A stretch of DNA of 64,000 nt from NCBI GenBank assembly GCA_025345505.1, contig JANVCC010000022.1:33243741-33307740 (forward strand), given 5' to 3'. Within the stretch, counting starts at the first letter, position 1; each line of letters opens with the position of its first letter. The stretch is from Todiramphus chloris collaris. Taxonomy: Eukaryota > Chordata > Aves > Coraciiformes > Alcedinidae. The notes under the pieces are model-generated. The model made no database searches. It was given only the letters and a program-made list of their open reading frames with translations, and was not told the origin of the DNA. Shown piece after piece: positions 25,601-38,139 of the stretch. The position numbers and the translations under genes were made by a program.

Positions 25601-26415
25601 CACTGTTGAAGTCAGTAGGCTTTTGGGGAACTGGATAAAACTCAAAAAACCCCAGTCTCGGGCAAACTGAAGTGCGAGTCAGTCCTGTGAGCATACAGAA
25701 CCACAAAACAGAAAATAAACTTTGTAAGCTTTTCTTTTTTTTAAGTTCCAGATTAATTTCTTTCACTTGGAAGTTACAGATAATGGAGTATTGAGAAGGT
25801 TGAGACCATCTAGGCTGGAACATGATAATAATGTTTCTCCACGTGGCTAATGAGAAAAGACATGAAAAGATGTGTAAAGCGTAAGAGTTAAGAGCAAAAC
25901 ACTGTTGACATTGATAAATCTGAACTCATTTGGCTTTGGTTAGGTCTCCTCCAGCTGTCACAGAACAGTTGCTATTCAGCATGACTGTATATTCTGCTTT
26001 TTTTGTAAGTGTAATACCATTAGCTCAGAAGTTTTTTTATTATTCTAGAATAGTTCCACACACTAACTGAATCATGGGAGCTTTCTAAGGCTACAGTTGT
26101 CTCTTCAGGAGGAACTGCCTACAGCATTATTAAATGCTTTTGTGCAGCCTTGTGCCCTTGATAAGAACCAAGATACTGCTCCTGTGAAGGTAAACAATGA
26201 CACTTAGCTTTTACCACCTCTATCATTTTTCAGGGGTTGGCTCCTTCAGGCAATAGGGCAAGAGCCTCCTTGCAGCAGTCTGGCCTGGGGTTGGAGGAGG
26301 ATGAGGTTGGTGCAGAGGAGTTCCTTCTGTGTCTTGCTTACCCTGCAATTGTCAGAAATAAAGAGAAAAAGGAAAGAAAAGACACAGGAGCACAGAGATA
26401 AGAGGCAGAGCTCAG
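22661..26415. other. Non-coding sequence, nothing recognised
   Basis: Open frames are under 95 codons and lack motifs. A short poly-A (22827-22837) and scattered A/T runs are present. AAGCCCAGATAGACACTGTTGAAGTCAG near 25590 loosely recalls the palindromic repeat family but is too decayed to call. Confidence 0.5.
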
Positions 26416-26465
26416 CTTTTCTTTGATCTCCTTCTCTGTTGCAGGCAGAGGAGATCAAAGAAAAG
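26416..26465. repeat. Perfect 17-bp inverted repeat, 16-base loop
   Basis: CTTTTCTTTGATCTCCT (26416-26432) and AGGAGATCAAAGAAAAG (26449-26465) are exact reverse complements. The pairing does not extend outward, so the stem is shorter than a usual microRNA precursor. The flanks are purine-rich. Confidence 0.9.
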
Positions 26466-26730
26466 AGACATAACAGAAAGCACGTGAGACAGGCATGTCT
26501 GTAGGAGGTTGTCACTTGGAGCGCCTTGGCCCTGCATTTTGGGAATATGGCTACCTGAAGAACGCTGCATCTTCTTGAGTCAGAGGTACAGCAGCCTGGC
26601 CAGAAGACTTATTTTCACTTAAGAGAGAACAAAGTTGCAGCAGCCTTTCCTCTGGCCAAAAATTCAGCTCACTGGAGTACACCAAGAGTGAACATGACCT
26701 TTGCTGAAAGACTGAAGCAGAATTAGTCTC

Positions 26731-26762
26731 AATTTACACGAGCGTAATTCAGTCCAGGCCCA
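26731..26762. repeat. Possible half of a palindromic amniote repeat
   Basis: CAATTTACACGAGCGTAATTCAGTCCAGGCCC resembles the arm GGATTTACACCAGCGTAA...CAGAATCAGGCCC of a palindromic repeat known to me from turtles and birds. Only one arm is seen, so this is tentative. Confidence 0.35.
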
Positions 26763-26846
26763 TGCTTGGAAGGCCTTGCTGGAAAAGAAATATCCTCCCA
26801 TTATACTGGAAAAGCAACCTGTAGCAACAAAACTCCACTGTCAATG

Positions 26847-26876
26847 CTTTGCCAGACAAAACTTTGCCAGACAAAG
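26847..26876. repeat. 15-bp tandem duplication
   Basis: CTTTGCCAGACAAAA is followed at once by CTTTGCCAGACAAAG, 14 of 15 identical. The duplication lies inside an open frame without other coding signs. Confidence 0.9.
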
Positions 26877-27283
26877 GAGGGTGGAAATGGCAACGGGCTG
26901 TTTTTGCCAGTTTACCTGCAAGGATATTGAAAGCTTTTGCTTATGCCAGTCACAGAGCACACCTCGTTCTACCCTTGAACGACACAATTATGCCAGAAAA
27001 GTCTGCTGTGCAGGCTTAAGAGGGAAAATGTGGTTCCATTTTATCACATTGGAGTTTTCTCATTAAACTTATTTGGACTGGGATTAGGCTATTAGAGAAA
27101 ATTTAACCCCAAATGATTGGAATGGAGAGAAAACCAAATTAAAATATTCTCATATGTTACAAAGGAAACAGCCCCCAAAGAAATTATAGAAAATATAAAA
27201 ATGTATAGATTTATAGGGGGGAAAGGGGTAAAATTCATAGAATACCTCAATAAGCTATCTTAGTGACAATAGCACAACAACAG

Positions 27284-27326
27284 AAAAAAAAAAAAAAAGA
27301 AAAAAAAAAAACATTAAAAAAAAAAA
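27284..27326. repeat. A-rich tract
   Basis: Runs of 15, 12 and 11 adenines are separated by G and by CATT. No polyadenylation signal or retroposed body was recognised upstream, so it is called a simple repeat rather than a retrocopy tail. Confidence 0.9.
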
Positions 27327-30300
27327 TTTAAATATTTCCTGTACTCAGATAATGCTTCTTTTATGTCTAGGACCTACACTATTCATATTTAATAATCCAC
27401 AAGTTAGTGTCAATAGGCTGTTTTAAGATAGTGAAACATATTTTAACAAGACACTGTTACTACACATAACTAAGATTCAAGGTGAAAAAGATGTCACTGT
27501 AAGTGAATTAAATTTACACGTGGGGTTATATTGAATATGTAAGTAACCACTATGGGCTTTCTTTGCATTCTTGGCTCTTAAGTAGTTGTATGACTTCAGA
27601 ATACTTACTATAGCAATTTTTTGATACTAATTTCACTAGCTCCTCTTAATTCATTTTTTCCTTCAGACTTGATTAGTCTCGAATTTTATAGATTATTATA
27701 GATGCTGAGTGCTCTTTAGCACCAGTGATACACTATTGGCAGAATGAGGATAAAAATATTAAGACAGTTCTGTAGACACAGATCACCAGCATCTGAGAGG
27801 GCTGAGAGGGCTGAGAGGTCTGGGAGCCGTCAGGAGGCCCCAGAGGATGGCCTAGGACCTCCTTCTTTCTCATCATCTAGAGCTTTCACTGTCCTTCTCC
27901 CCTCTGCCTTTCTTCCATGCATCTGTGTTTTCATTTGATAACTTCTCTTTTATTTCCTTCACTTTGTTTGCTGCTTCTTAAATTTTTGGCCTTTCTTGTT
28001 TTCTAACCTGTTTTTTATCTTTCACCTTCTCATGGCTTCTTCATAACTGCTCCCATCTCCTCAGGCTATGGTAGTCATCTCTTTCAGTCAAATTTCTTCC
28101 AGTTTAGGATCTGGACTATTTATAATTCAACAATCTTGTCTTATCACCAATGTGTGGAATTATTCATTACACTTTCCTAACAATTTCTAATTTATTTTTG
28201 TTATCATCCTTCACTTTTCTCCTACCTTTTATCTTTATCCTACTCCTTGCCTTTACTCCTGTTGTGCTATCATCATGCTAAGACAACACAGATCCAATAT
28301 TTCTCCTCTCCCATATACAACATCCACAACATGGATTGTCATCATCTTTAGTTACCTCTATTCAGCAAAGGTAACACAAAACTTGCAGAATGGCAGTGCA
28401 CTTGCATCTCGGGCTTGATATCAATTCAAGGTGCTGCAGAAGACTGCAGTGGAACAAAAGAAAATGTCCAGTAGCAGGGCCAGGCACAGGATTCACCTCT
28501 CCCAGGTCCTACTGTCAAGGTCAAAGCACAATAGCAGCAAAAGTCAATATGGTCCATCCCTACATCTAGCAATAATCCATTGTTTCTCAACTGCTAGACA
28601 GGGCCATTATCTTTTTCTGTGTTGCCAATGCTGGTTTCTTGCATTTGGCTACCAAACCTGTGGCACACATATGTTGGACTTCTAGGTATTGTAATGCTGC
28701 TCGTGGACTTTAGGGTGTTTAACACTTTTGACAATCAGTCCTGTAACATAACGAATTGCACATGCAGCTGAAGCATCTTCTGGCTGGACAAATTAATCCT
28801 TACTACTATAGAAAAGAAAAATACTGCAAACAGAGATAGCATATTGGTCAAAAAGAAAAAAACCAAATCAACGTACAGCTGGAAAGAAATAAATTCAAGC
28901 AGCAGAAGTCTTGTGTATTATGGAGCTATTTAGACACTCCGTTGATTTTTCAAAGAGTATAAACTAGCAGCCCTTTTGGCTTTGAAATGTTTTAAGTAGC
29001 TTTTTATATGACAGTACCATGAGATATTCATTTGTCTGCAGCAGGCTGAAGGAAGGAATGACTGGATCTCCCAGACAGGAAGATATAAACAGACCTTGAA
29101 GAGGTCAGATGAATTCATGTTTCATAACAGCCTGAAGGGAACGATTGCAGAGAGGTTAAAGCTGGTTAAGCATTTTTCCCTATGGATCCAGAAACAGAAA
29201 TTTCAGTCTTATTCCAGACTCATGTCAAAAGTTTCCCTAATCAACCCAGATGTAAATGACTATTTAGTACTTCAGATCAGGAAGCCAGAGGCAGGTGAAC
29301 AGAGTGCTAGATATAGCTCTGCTTGGATGTTACTTTTCACAGAAAGCTGACTTACTAGTCTGATAGGTTTCTGTTGATATTTGTCTCTTAACTGAAAAAA
29401 GGAAACCAACTCTGAATCATCACTGTCATTAGTCAGACCTCCATGGGATTGTTAAACTTATACACACGGGTGTCTTAGTAACATAAATGATGCACAGTGC
29501 TTTAAAGCCTAATCGATATCTCTCATGGCTAGGGAGTGTTTCCCTGGTGCATATTTTAATCAATCCAGTTTGCTGAGTGATGAAATAATACATTTTTGTA
29601 GAACTTATTTCGGGTTGGAAGAGAAAGGATGGTCAACAGTCAGACTGCCAATACTCATAATAAATCAAATCCACATTTTGTCTTAACTTTAAAAAATATT
29701 TACGAATACTAGTTTTCTTCCTCTTAACTCTGTAAGAGGTTTCTAAAGAGTAAAAGAAAATTAAATTATCTTATGAGGCCAGCAAACAATTGTAACAAAT
29801 CTTGTCTTGCATAAATACACTCTTTTGGTTCGGTTTTTCTTCTCAAGATTCCTTCAGAATTTTTCCAAGATAGAGGTTTTATCCATGAAGCAGAAAATAC
29901 AGAATATTTTGTGGTGGGAAACATGCTAAAGGCAAGCAGCTGTGGCAATTTGAGACTATTTTCAAATGCAGTCATCTTGCTGCTGTATGTGCAGCTCAAC
30001 GCATTTGACAATTTAAAGTTCCCTGCTCAACTGACTATGCAATTTGTTTCCTTCACAGAGGCAGCATGATGTACTGGAAACCACCTATTGCACAGTATCC
30101 AAAACAAAGTGATACCAAAGACTCAGGCTGGGAGAAGAAATTAATTCCTTCTTGTACAAATAGTTTCTGAAAGTCATAGGTCATCTAACCAAGCCTACTA
30201 ATTGTTACCACCACTTGATTTTCACTTTGATAATGCATATGCAGTTCAAACTACTGCCAAGTTCGGTAGCTGCACAGTGGCTGATAAACTTGTAAATGTG

Positions 30301-31289
30301 TGCACCAAATTTGGGAAAAAATTAGATAGTTTCATTGATACTTTCCCTGCATCTGCAGTCCTTATGTTTGTGTTAAAACTGGACTTGAGGCTGAAAGAGG
30401 AGCATGAAAGGAAATAATTATAAATTATCTGCATAAAATCTGCAACAAATTACCTATAAAACTATAACTATCTAAACAGGATGACATTTACTTTATAGGT
30501 TCATGACTTCCTTTCTTTAAAGTTAGCTAAGAAGAGAGTAAAGTAATTACAGTTCTCTTTTGATTGATTAAACACGACATATATGCTAATATGAAAGTAA
30601 CTTCTGTCCTTTGTTACCCAAGCCTCTGGTTTAAAGCAATTTTGAAGATAACAGATATAATCTCACCAGTGCTGCCATTTCTAACGTATATGCCAAGAAT
30701 GTAATTCCTCTGCCTTTTTTCTCCAACAGAGAAAGCATATTTTATCCTTCATGTTTTAAATTTTGGATACAGAAGTCAGATGATATTACAGCCATAAATC
30801 CTCTGTTTCTTTGCCATTATATGTCAGGAAAGGTCTGTGCCACCAGTAGAATAAATAGTTCTGCCTTTTCACAAAGGTTGTCTCACTGATCTAAGGGAGA
30901 TTATTTGACTGAGTAAGGTTGATGGGATGTAGTTCAGTAGGGAAAAAAGAAACACCTGCTAAATTTCACTTGAAAGTAATATACACTGCATAACCGTACT
31001 CATCAGATTCACCTTTACTTAGGTCTGGCTCCACTATCAGGAGACTATCACTGCAACTGAGTCTTACAGGACTCAATGTCCATAATGTTTTTCCCTCCAT
31101 AAAGTTTTTCCCTAAAAATAAAGTTTTCACCATTCTCTAGTAATTCCCTGCATGATGCCTTTAGTTGTTTCACTTTAATATCGTCACAACACTTGTGTTC
31201 ATAGGGAGTGGATGTGTCCTCTCTTTGCCATCTCTCCTGCAAACGATATGGATTCAATACCTCAAATTATCTGAGGCCCTCCTTATAGG
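27327..31289. other. Non-coding sequence
   Basis: It holds a 9-bp tandem array at 27793 and a pyrimidine-rich + strand from about 27880 to 28260. No gene or repeat family was identified. Open frames are under 85 codons. Confidence 0.5.
27793..27819. repeat. Three tandem copies of a 9-bp unit
   Basis: CTGAGAGGG, CTGAGAGGG and CTGAGAGGT are contiguous. A small minisatellite seed. Confidence 0.9.
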
Positions 31290-31425
31290 GTAGATCCTCA
31301 GCTCTCACATCATCTGATTGTGCCTCTTCTTTTTATTGTCTAGCTCTATCTTTTCTATCATTGTTGAAACCAAAACAGATCATGACATTCTTCTAGCTAT
31401 GGTCACACTAATGATGAACAAAAAT
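31290..31425 (-). repeat. Probable decayed CR1 fragment, antisense
   Basis: CACATCATCTGATTGTGCCTC, then TAGCTC, ATCTTTTCTATCATTG, AAACCAAAACAG, ATTCTTCTAGCTATGGTCACACTAATG follow the antisense CR1 order: ATCATCTTTGTAGCCCTCC, CTCTAGTAGCTCC, CCCAAAACTGCACACAGTACTCCAG, GAGGTCGCACCAATG. The agreement is in word order only, with many substitutions. Confidence 0.42.
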
Positions 31426-31540
31426 GAAGTTCAAACTCTCTGAACTTACGAGACATCCCAAAAATACATTCACCAAATAGAGTGCTTTTTTTTTTTTCCC
31501 CCAACACTGCATCATATTACATACTTAAATTAAACTCAGT

Positions 31541-31607
31541 GGACCAAATTCCTCCCTGTATTAAGTTTAGTAATGTCTGTGTAGCCCAGTGAGAGGGAAT
31601 TTGGACC
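31541..31607. repeat. Palindromic MITE-like relic
   Basis: The ends GGACCAAATTCCT (31541-31553) and AGGGAATTTGGACC (31594-31607) are reverse complements apart from two positions. The core is decayed. From memory the family has ends of the form GGGCCAAATTCTGCCCTCAG; the length and the end words agree. Confidence 0.6.
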
Positions 31608-31742
31608 AATACTATTAACATTTCCAGTTCCCTCCCTGAAGCAATGCTCTTTTATTGAATATTAATATTTCCTGCAGCTTATTAACTGCATGCAGAAACT
31701 TGGGAGGAGTGTGATCCCGGTATTCAGTTTCCCTAATTCTCC

Positions 31743-31758
31743 AAACAAACAAACAAAC
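31743..31758. repeat. (AAAC)4 microsatellite
   Basis: Four perfect units. Confidence 0.9.
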
Positions 31759-33054
31759 ACCTCTCTGGCAAAGGTCCCTTTTCTATCCTCACATTCCCTC
31801 CTACCAAAAATAAGTCTGGTGTTGAGGTTAACACTGAAGCTGCAGCAGATCACCACCAAAATGCAGGAAAAATGGGTTCTATAATAATAATGGTTTTGTA
31901 GATGATTACCCTCAAGGAAAAGTACAACAAGATGTCAGATACTATTTTCAGTCTCAGATCACATACGAACTGTAACATGGGAAGAATGGGCAGTGGGGAG
32001 GGCAACGTGTCCTGGGGATGGGGCGAGAAGAATGGGCCACGGCTCTCCTGCCTGCAGCAGCCTCCTGGCTGGGCAAGGGCATTCAGAGGGAAGCAGCTCA
32101 GCTTTGCTAGCAGAGAAACTATAAGGTGCAGCTACATTCTCAGGGACTCCAGCAATTAAATATCTTTGGGTTTTTAAATGATATTTAGAAATCTAAACAG
32201 AGACTAGATTTGAACACAGCCCTGCATCACATTTGATACCCAGTGTTGTGGAGGTATCAGAGCAGCTTGCAGTATTTTTGCCTAAAGGCAAGGACAGTAA
32301 ACACACAGGCTCTCTGTTTGTTTCCTCCCCTCTGTATTTCTGTTTTTCTTGGGTAGCTCTACCAGCATTGCTATGGTTTTGTGCTTGGGGTGTTACTACT
32401 GAGAAGTCTAAGAAAGACAGAGCCTAACTTCATTGGTTGGAAAATTGCAAAGTACTGAAAAAGGCTTGCAAGGTATAAAAGCCTGTGTCTTGAAATAGAG
32501 TTCTGCTAGTGGAAAAGGAGAAAAGAGGTTGATTATAAAGTTACAGAAACATAGATAATGTTATGGAAAACAAAGTTCATTTCAGTTTCTGTATTTTTTC
32601 TATTTTTTCATAGGTACAAACACAAATCACTTAGAATAAATCAGTATTACCCAAACTGCACTATTCACAGGGCACTGTCTTAGGTCAATAGAGAGTTTTG
32701 TCAACAAGGGGGAAAGTTTTCATAAAAAAGAAAAAAACCTGTTAAATTTCTGTTTGTAGATGATCTACTTTATATGATTCTCAAGACCTGTTAACACTTA
32801 TAAAAGGCACTATGGTAATAGTGCCACAGAAACACGGTGCCAGGTCCTAGAATTTTCTACAGTATTGTATCACTTCAGTTTTTTCTTGGCACAGTGCTAA
32901 TTTACACTAGTTAATGATCTATACCAGAGCAGTTTTCAGGAGGAGATGACTGATTCATGAAGTCTACATGACTGAATACAGAAGTAATTCATTAGCTTCA
33001 TGCTATGTATGAAAGCTTGACCAGAGATGACTGCAAAGTTTGCCATATGTAGGC

Positions 33055-33069
33055 AAAAAAAAAAAAAAA
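33055..33069. repeat. Poly-A run (15)
   Basis: An uninterrupted run of 15 adenines with no retroposed body upstream. Confidence 0.9.
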
Positions 33070-33829
33070 GGAAAGACAGAGTACAATTTAGGAAAGCCTG
33101 TAGCTACTTTGCCTTGAGTTTAATAATAGATTTGCAATTTAATTTATTTTGGCATGACTTTAAGTAATGCAAGAGGAAGAAATGGAAGAGCAACATTATA
33201 ACAATGACTATGCATCTTTTTCTGGAAGAAATGTATTTTATACCAAGTTTACTTTTCTTATTTATTGTCCAGCTAAACTTTCTCCATTTAGTGTGCTTGT
33301 TTTCAGTTAAGCTCATCTCTGATGCAGAAAACATAGCTGTTTTCTATGTTTCTATTTAGGATTTAGTGTGTCTCTCCTTTTGACGATTAGTAGCATGGAA
33401 AAAGTCCTGCTGGAAGATAAAATCCATAAAAAACATTCTATGTCCCAGGTGAGTTTATGTTGGTTCCAATCTGGGGACATCTGAATGGTACAAATCTCTG
33501 CTTCCTCATTTAACACTTAAATTAATGTTGGTGCTTTAAATATAAGGCCTTAATTATTACATAATTACATAAAATAACCTTTCCTTGCTCTAACTTCTCC
33601 AGGCTTCTGGAAATCATTGATTAATTTATGGAACAAATTGCTTATCTTCTCCCTTCTCCACCCAGTTCTGCATTGGTGAAACATTGCTTACCCATTATCA
33701 ACTTGTTCGTTAGGAGCACCCACCAAAGGAGTTATGAGGTAACCCACTGTGTAGTGCTTACGGACCTTGTGTAGATGAGCTGCTAGTGTCTGATGTTTGA
33801 AATAATTTTTTCTCTTTTTCTTTGGTCAC

Positions 33830-34455
33830 TTCTCAATAGTCTCTTTTCAGAACATTGTCAAAGGTGTTTTAAATTATTTTTTCTTTCTTGTGAACAATGC
33901 ACCTGAAAAGCTCTAATGGATTAGGGAGGCATGTTTTTCTTTGTTACGTAGATACTGTCTTTATTCTATTATGATTCTCATTTATTTATTTTGGTTTCAC
34001 AATACCCTTGATATTAAGAAAAGAAATTGGTGTACAATTCCCAGGATCATCTGTAGCTCTCTTGTTAAAGATACTCACTGGTGATCAGGCACTGTAGTTG
34101 ATTTTAATCAGTCTGAAGTTTAGGACTTTTAGCAGTTCAACTACTTCATTCTTAAACTCTTTTGGAACCCTCGGATATATGCATTCCTATTTTAATAACT
34201 GGTGGTTCTCTAATTTCTTCCTTCTGTTCCAGTATGTCCTTTGTTGATACTGCAGCCTCTGACAGTACCTCATCTTAATTTCCCAGAAAGAGAAGATATG
34301 TCACCCAGAATCCTCTGTGGTGAAGACAAATGCAAAGAAATCATTTAATTCCTCTGCAATGTCTGTATATTCCTTAATTGCTACCATTAATCCTTGGTAA
34401 TTCAACAGGTACACAAACATTTTTCAGTGACTTTCTGGGCAATCTATCAAATCAC
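33830..34455 (-). repeat. Ancient CR1 LINE fragment (ORF2), antisense
   Basis: Consecutive matches to antisense CR1 ORF2 are seen in the correct order. ATTGTCAAAGGTGTTTT comes first, then TTAGGGAGGCATGTTTTTCTTT, CAGGATCATCTGTAGCTC, TCTTAAACTCTTTTGGAACCCTCGG and ATCCTCTGTGGTGAAGACAAATGC. The series ends with AAAGAAATCATTTAATTCCTCTGCAATG and, near 34400, GGTACACAAACATTTTTC. The corresponding CR1 words are CTTGTCAAAGGCTTTC, GGTGAGGCATGATTTCCCTTTAC, TTGAGTTCCTTCAGAACTCTTGG, GCCGTGAAGACCGATGC and AAAGAATTCATTTAGTTTCTCCGCAATGG. It represents about 600 bp of the reverse-transcriptase half, dead and heavily substituted. Confidence 0.8.
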
Positions 34456-37400
34456 ACTAGAATATCGCTTTAGGTAAGATACACATTATGATTTGACATA
34501 TGTTTTCACATTTTTCATAAGAAACTCACTGAAATCTAGGTTAAATCATTTTGCATAGACAGTCTATATGTGATATTTAACTTGGTCTCAAAGAAGAGCG
34601 CGCCTGGTTGTCTCTTCTCACAAATACTTCTGATATTACTGCTATTAATAATCCCTAATATTTTTTCAAAGCTTTTTATGAATGTGGATAGACATTATTA
34701 TTTCCTTGTCCTGTTGATATGGCTGGGAGACCTCTCACTGCCTTTGCTGGACCTGTGGTTTTATCTGATCTCCCAGCCTTCAGTCTTGACCACACTTTCT
34801 TCAATCATTAGCATAATGTGACAACATGGCCATGTACTTCTGGAAGATAACTCTTTTGGTGAAATGAAACAAGTTACATTGTTTCTTAAGTGGTAAAAAT
34901 ATTTTTCCCCTAGACAATTATTAAGGATTTATAGACATCACGGGAAAAATGGAACAGAAAGACTACACTCTAACTGTGTAGTCATAAATTACATGGAATA
35001 CATTTCATTATAAAGCACTACATTTTTTTCTAACCCTTTATGAATTCTCTCCATTTACCCTGGGGGGTTGTAATGTAAACTGACATCTTATTCTCTCCTC
35101 AAAAAAATCACTAGTGTTCTCTTAGAACGTTTTGCCTGGGATTACAAACAAGCAAATAAAAGCAGTGCAACATCCAAGAGTAAGAAGATTTTTTTAAAAA
35201 AGAAAAGTAAAACTGTAACATCTGTATGGCAGTGACTGAAAAAGTTCAAGCATCTTATGTGCAGAAGAAATGATGACTGTTCACCTATCCATTTAGTACT
35301 ATGAACTGAGTTATCTAGATATTGTTGTTGATATATAATTTCCTTAAAGATTTAGGAATATGCTAGAAGAATTAACTAATTGCTACTCATATATGGTGTG
35401 TGTTATTGTTACGATTCACATTGCCTGACAAAGAAATAACACTTTCATTTTCCTTAGGTCAAATAATTGTGAAGAATTTTCATCTTTTCATCTTATTTGA
35501 ATCAGTTAAAGAGCTCAAAGGCAAGTTTTCTCCGCTCCTAGTTTTGAATAACACAGAAAACTGTCTTTGAACCCTTGGGCTACTTGGATTTAATATCAAA
35601 TTCTTACCTTGCACAAGGTCAGAAAAAAAATAAAGCTTATAAAATTGGACTCATATGAAGAATGAGTTTCTATCTTTTAATACTACCAAACAATCTGCAA
35701 ATTATTTAAATTAAGACAACCGGCACTCCAACATCTGCAAGCAAAATGCTTAAATGCCAAATGCAACTTTACTGGCATAAGAAAATAATAAGTGGAGTTC
35801 AATTTGTGTCAGCATAGCTCAGGAAAATAAGATATCATGTCTTGCTGTCTGCTTGATGTCAGCTTCTCAGATTCAAACCCTAATGCCTCATCTTAGGCTG
35901 TCCTTACTGGAGGCTGCCAAATAGCAAGGTTCAGCCAGAGTTCATGCAGCTACTACAAAATAGCTTTTTTTCCTTTCTCCTTCTTCAATCATTATGAACC
36001 TTCTGCTTTATATTGTACACACTTGATTATATCTATCCTTGAAATGTATACAACTCTATTAGCCTCTTCTCCTATTCTTTTAACATACTGTAAATTCCTT
36101 TCTGTGCTTAGTCTGTTTTATAGTCTACAGAATCAGGGTTTTAAACTTTCACTGCACAGAGGAGATTAAGTTGTGTGATTGGATACAAGAAGAAAACAAA
36201 AGAACAGGAATTTATATTAATTAAAAAAAAAAGGGAACAAAAATATACAATAGTATGAATACTTTTCCCACTTTGTAGATTCTTGCCACTTTTCTACTAA
36301 AATATTAGTCACTATCATAAACAGGTCCCAAAATAGCTGGATGCTGATTAGTCCTAAAAAGGGAAGATTAGTACCTTGCTAAAATGCTCGTTCTTGTCCA
36401 TCCTAAGAAGCCTAAATCTCATTCTGGCTAAAATCTCATCTCTTATTGATGTTGCTATTTTAACTGAGACATCATGCTAGCTTAAAAGGAACAATTTCAA
36501 TTGTTTCATTTTCTTAAATTGTTTTAAATTGGCTGCATATAAAATTGCTCTAAATTGAAGACGGGGGACAGATAAGCCAAGAATTTTATGATAATATGTG
36601 TAGTTTAGTACTGTAAAAATTTCCAGTCATACAATAGCATTTTAGAGAATTCAGCAAAGCCCATTTTATTCTGCTTCCAGCAAGGAAAAAATACATGTGG
36701 GTTGGAGCATTAAAGCCATGATATACCAACACATGATCCTTCCATAAAACAGTGACATTTTTCTGAACACTTCAATCATAATAAATATAGAGACACAAAG
36801 ATGTTATCTGTAATCACATAGAAACACATATTGAGTGTAAGGAATTTCAGTTCACCACAGTGCTACAATTTCAATAATTTTAAGTTAACTGATGAGACGT
36901 TAAGAAGAGCAGCTGCCTTAATATTTTCTGAAATATGTGGAAGATTTTAAAAAATGTCTGGCTTATTTCTACTTTCTCCCATTTCTGACTTGCTGTCCTA
37001 CTTTAAGGGAAACAAGTTTCTTCACTTAGGCTCATTCATTGTGAACTTATCTGGTATGAATTACTGAAACAGATTTGCAATATTCAATGTCTGAACAGAC
37101 GAACCACTTTAATACCTTAGATGGCTCGTTTCTGGAATCAGCCAGAGTGGCATATTCCCCAAACTTGAAAATATTTTTTGTAAAATTCAAAGGCAGTCAA
37201 GATTAAAATTCCCAAATGTGTATTCTGGATCTCTTCCAAAAACATTCAGTCATTATTGGATATTGTCTTGATTAAAATTCCTGTTGGTTTGTTCTATGGT
37301 TAAAGAGTAATCTTGTATCTTAGCTTTTGGAATGTATTCCTATCATGTGACATCTGTGAAGTCCGAATAAATATAAAGAGATCTCTCTCACTACCCAGCA

Positions 37401-38121
37401 TGGGAATATATTTAAAATGTTCAGATTTCGGCAAAATCAGATCACAGAATGTGTTTTGTGCCAACATTACCACTTAGCTACTTTAAAATTCCCCTCAGGA
37501 ATAGTGAAAACTTTATTTATAAAGATTTGCTAGAAACATATTCAGAAGAGTATAACTGAAAATAATAAGTGTACTAGCCAGTAATTAAAACAAGAATTGT
37601 TTTTCTCTTGTAGCTATCTTTTCCACCAAACCCTCATTTTTTTATAAAGAAGCTGCAGCCATTCCTGACTTCACTCAATTGCTTTGCTTAGCTTTTTAAG
37701 AACTTCAAAACATAATCTAGAAATGCTCCTATTCTCAGAACTTGTTTCTCAAAGACTCCAGGACTCCAAGGCTTTATGTAGAATTTAAACATTGACGTGC
37801 TACTTAACGATTTTAAGGTGTTTCTCATTAATCCCTGATACATCCTTTAACTAACTGAGGAGGAATCTTGAACCTGAGTTGCAGACTTTAAATGAACTAC
37901 TGCAGAGAGATTTGCTTTTCAGGTCTCTTAGAAACAGTAGAAGTAGAATTCCATTTTGTATCCTATTAAGCTGTCCATAACAAACTTTTAACACTCACTA
38001 CCACAAGCTAGCAGTCAGTTTTTAATAAAATCAATGTTTTCCACCAGAAAGTTTATAACTGAAAATTCCCCAAGACAGATCAAAATTATGTCCACTTTAG
38101 ACTTGTTTCCACACAGAAATT

Positions 38122-38139
38122 AAAAAAAAAAAAAAAAAA
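38122..38139. repeat. Poly-A run (18)
   Basis: Eighteen adenines after AAAT; read on the - strand it gives the artificial phenylalanine string at the end of an open frame. Confidence 0.9.

Larger units (their letters stand above)
31608..33829. other. Non-coding sequence
   Basis: It contains (AAAC)4 at 31743-31758, a perfect 8-bp stem hairpin at 32806-32825 and a 15-A run at 33055-33069. Open frames reach 85 codons (31902-32159, +) without a motif. Confidence 0.5.
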
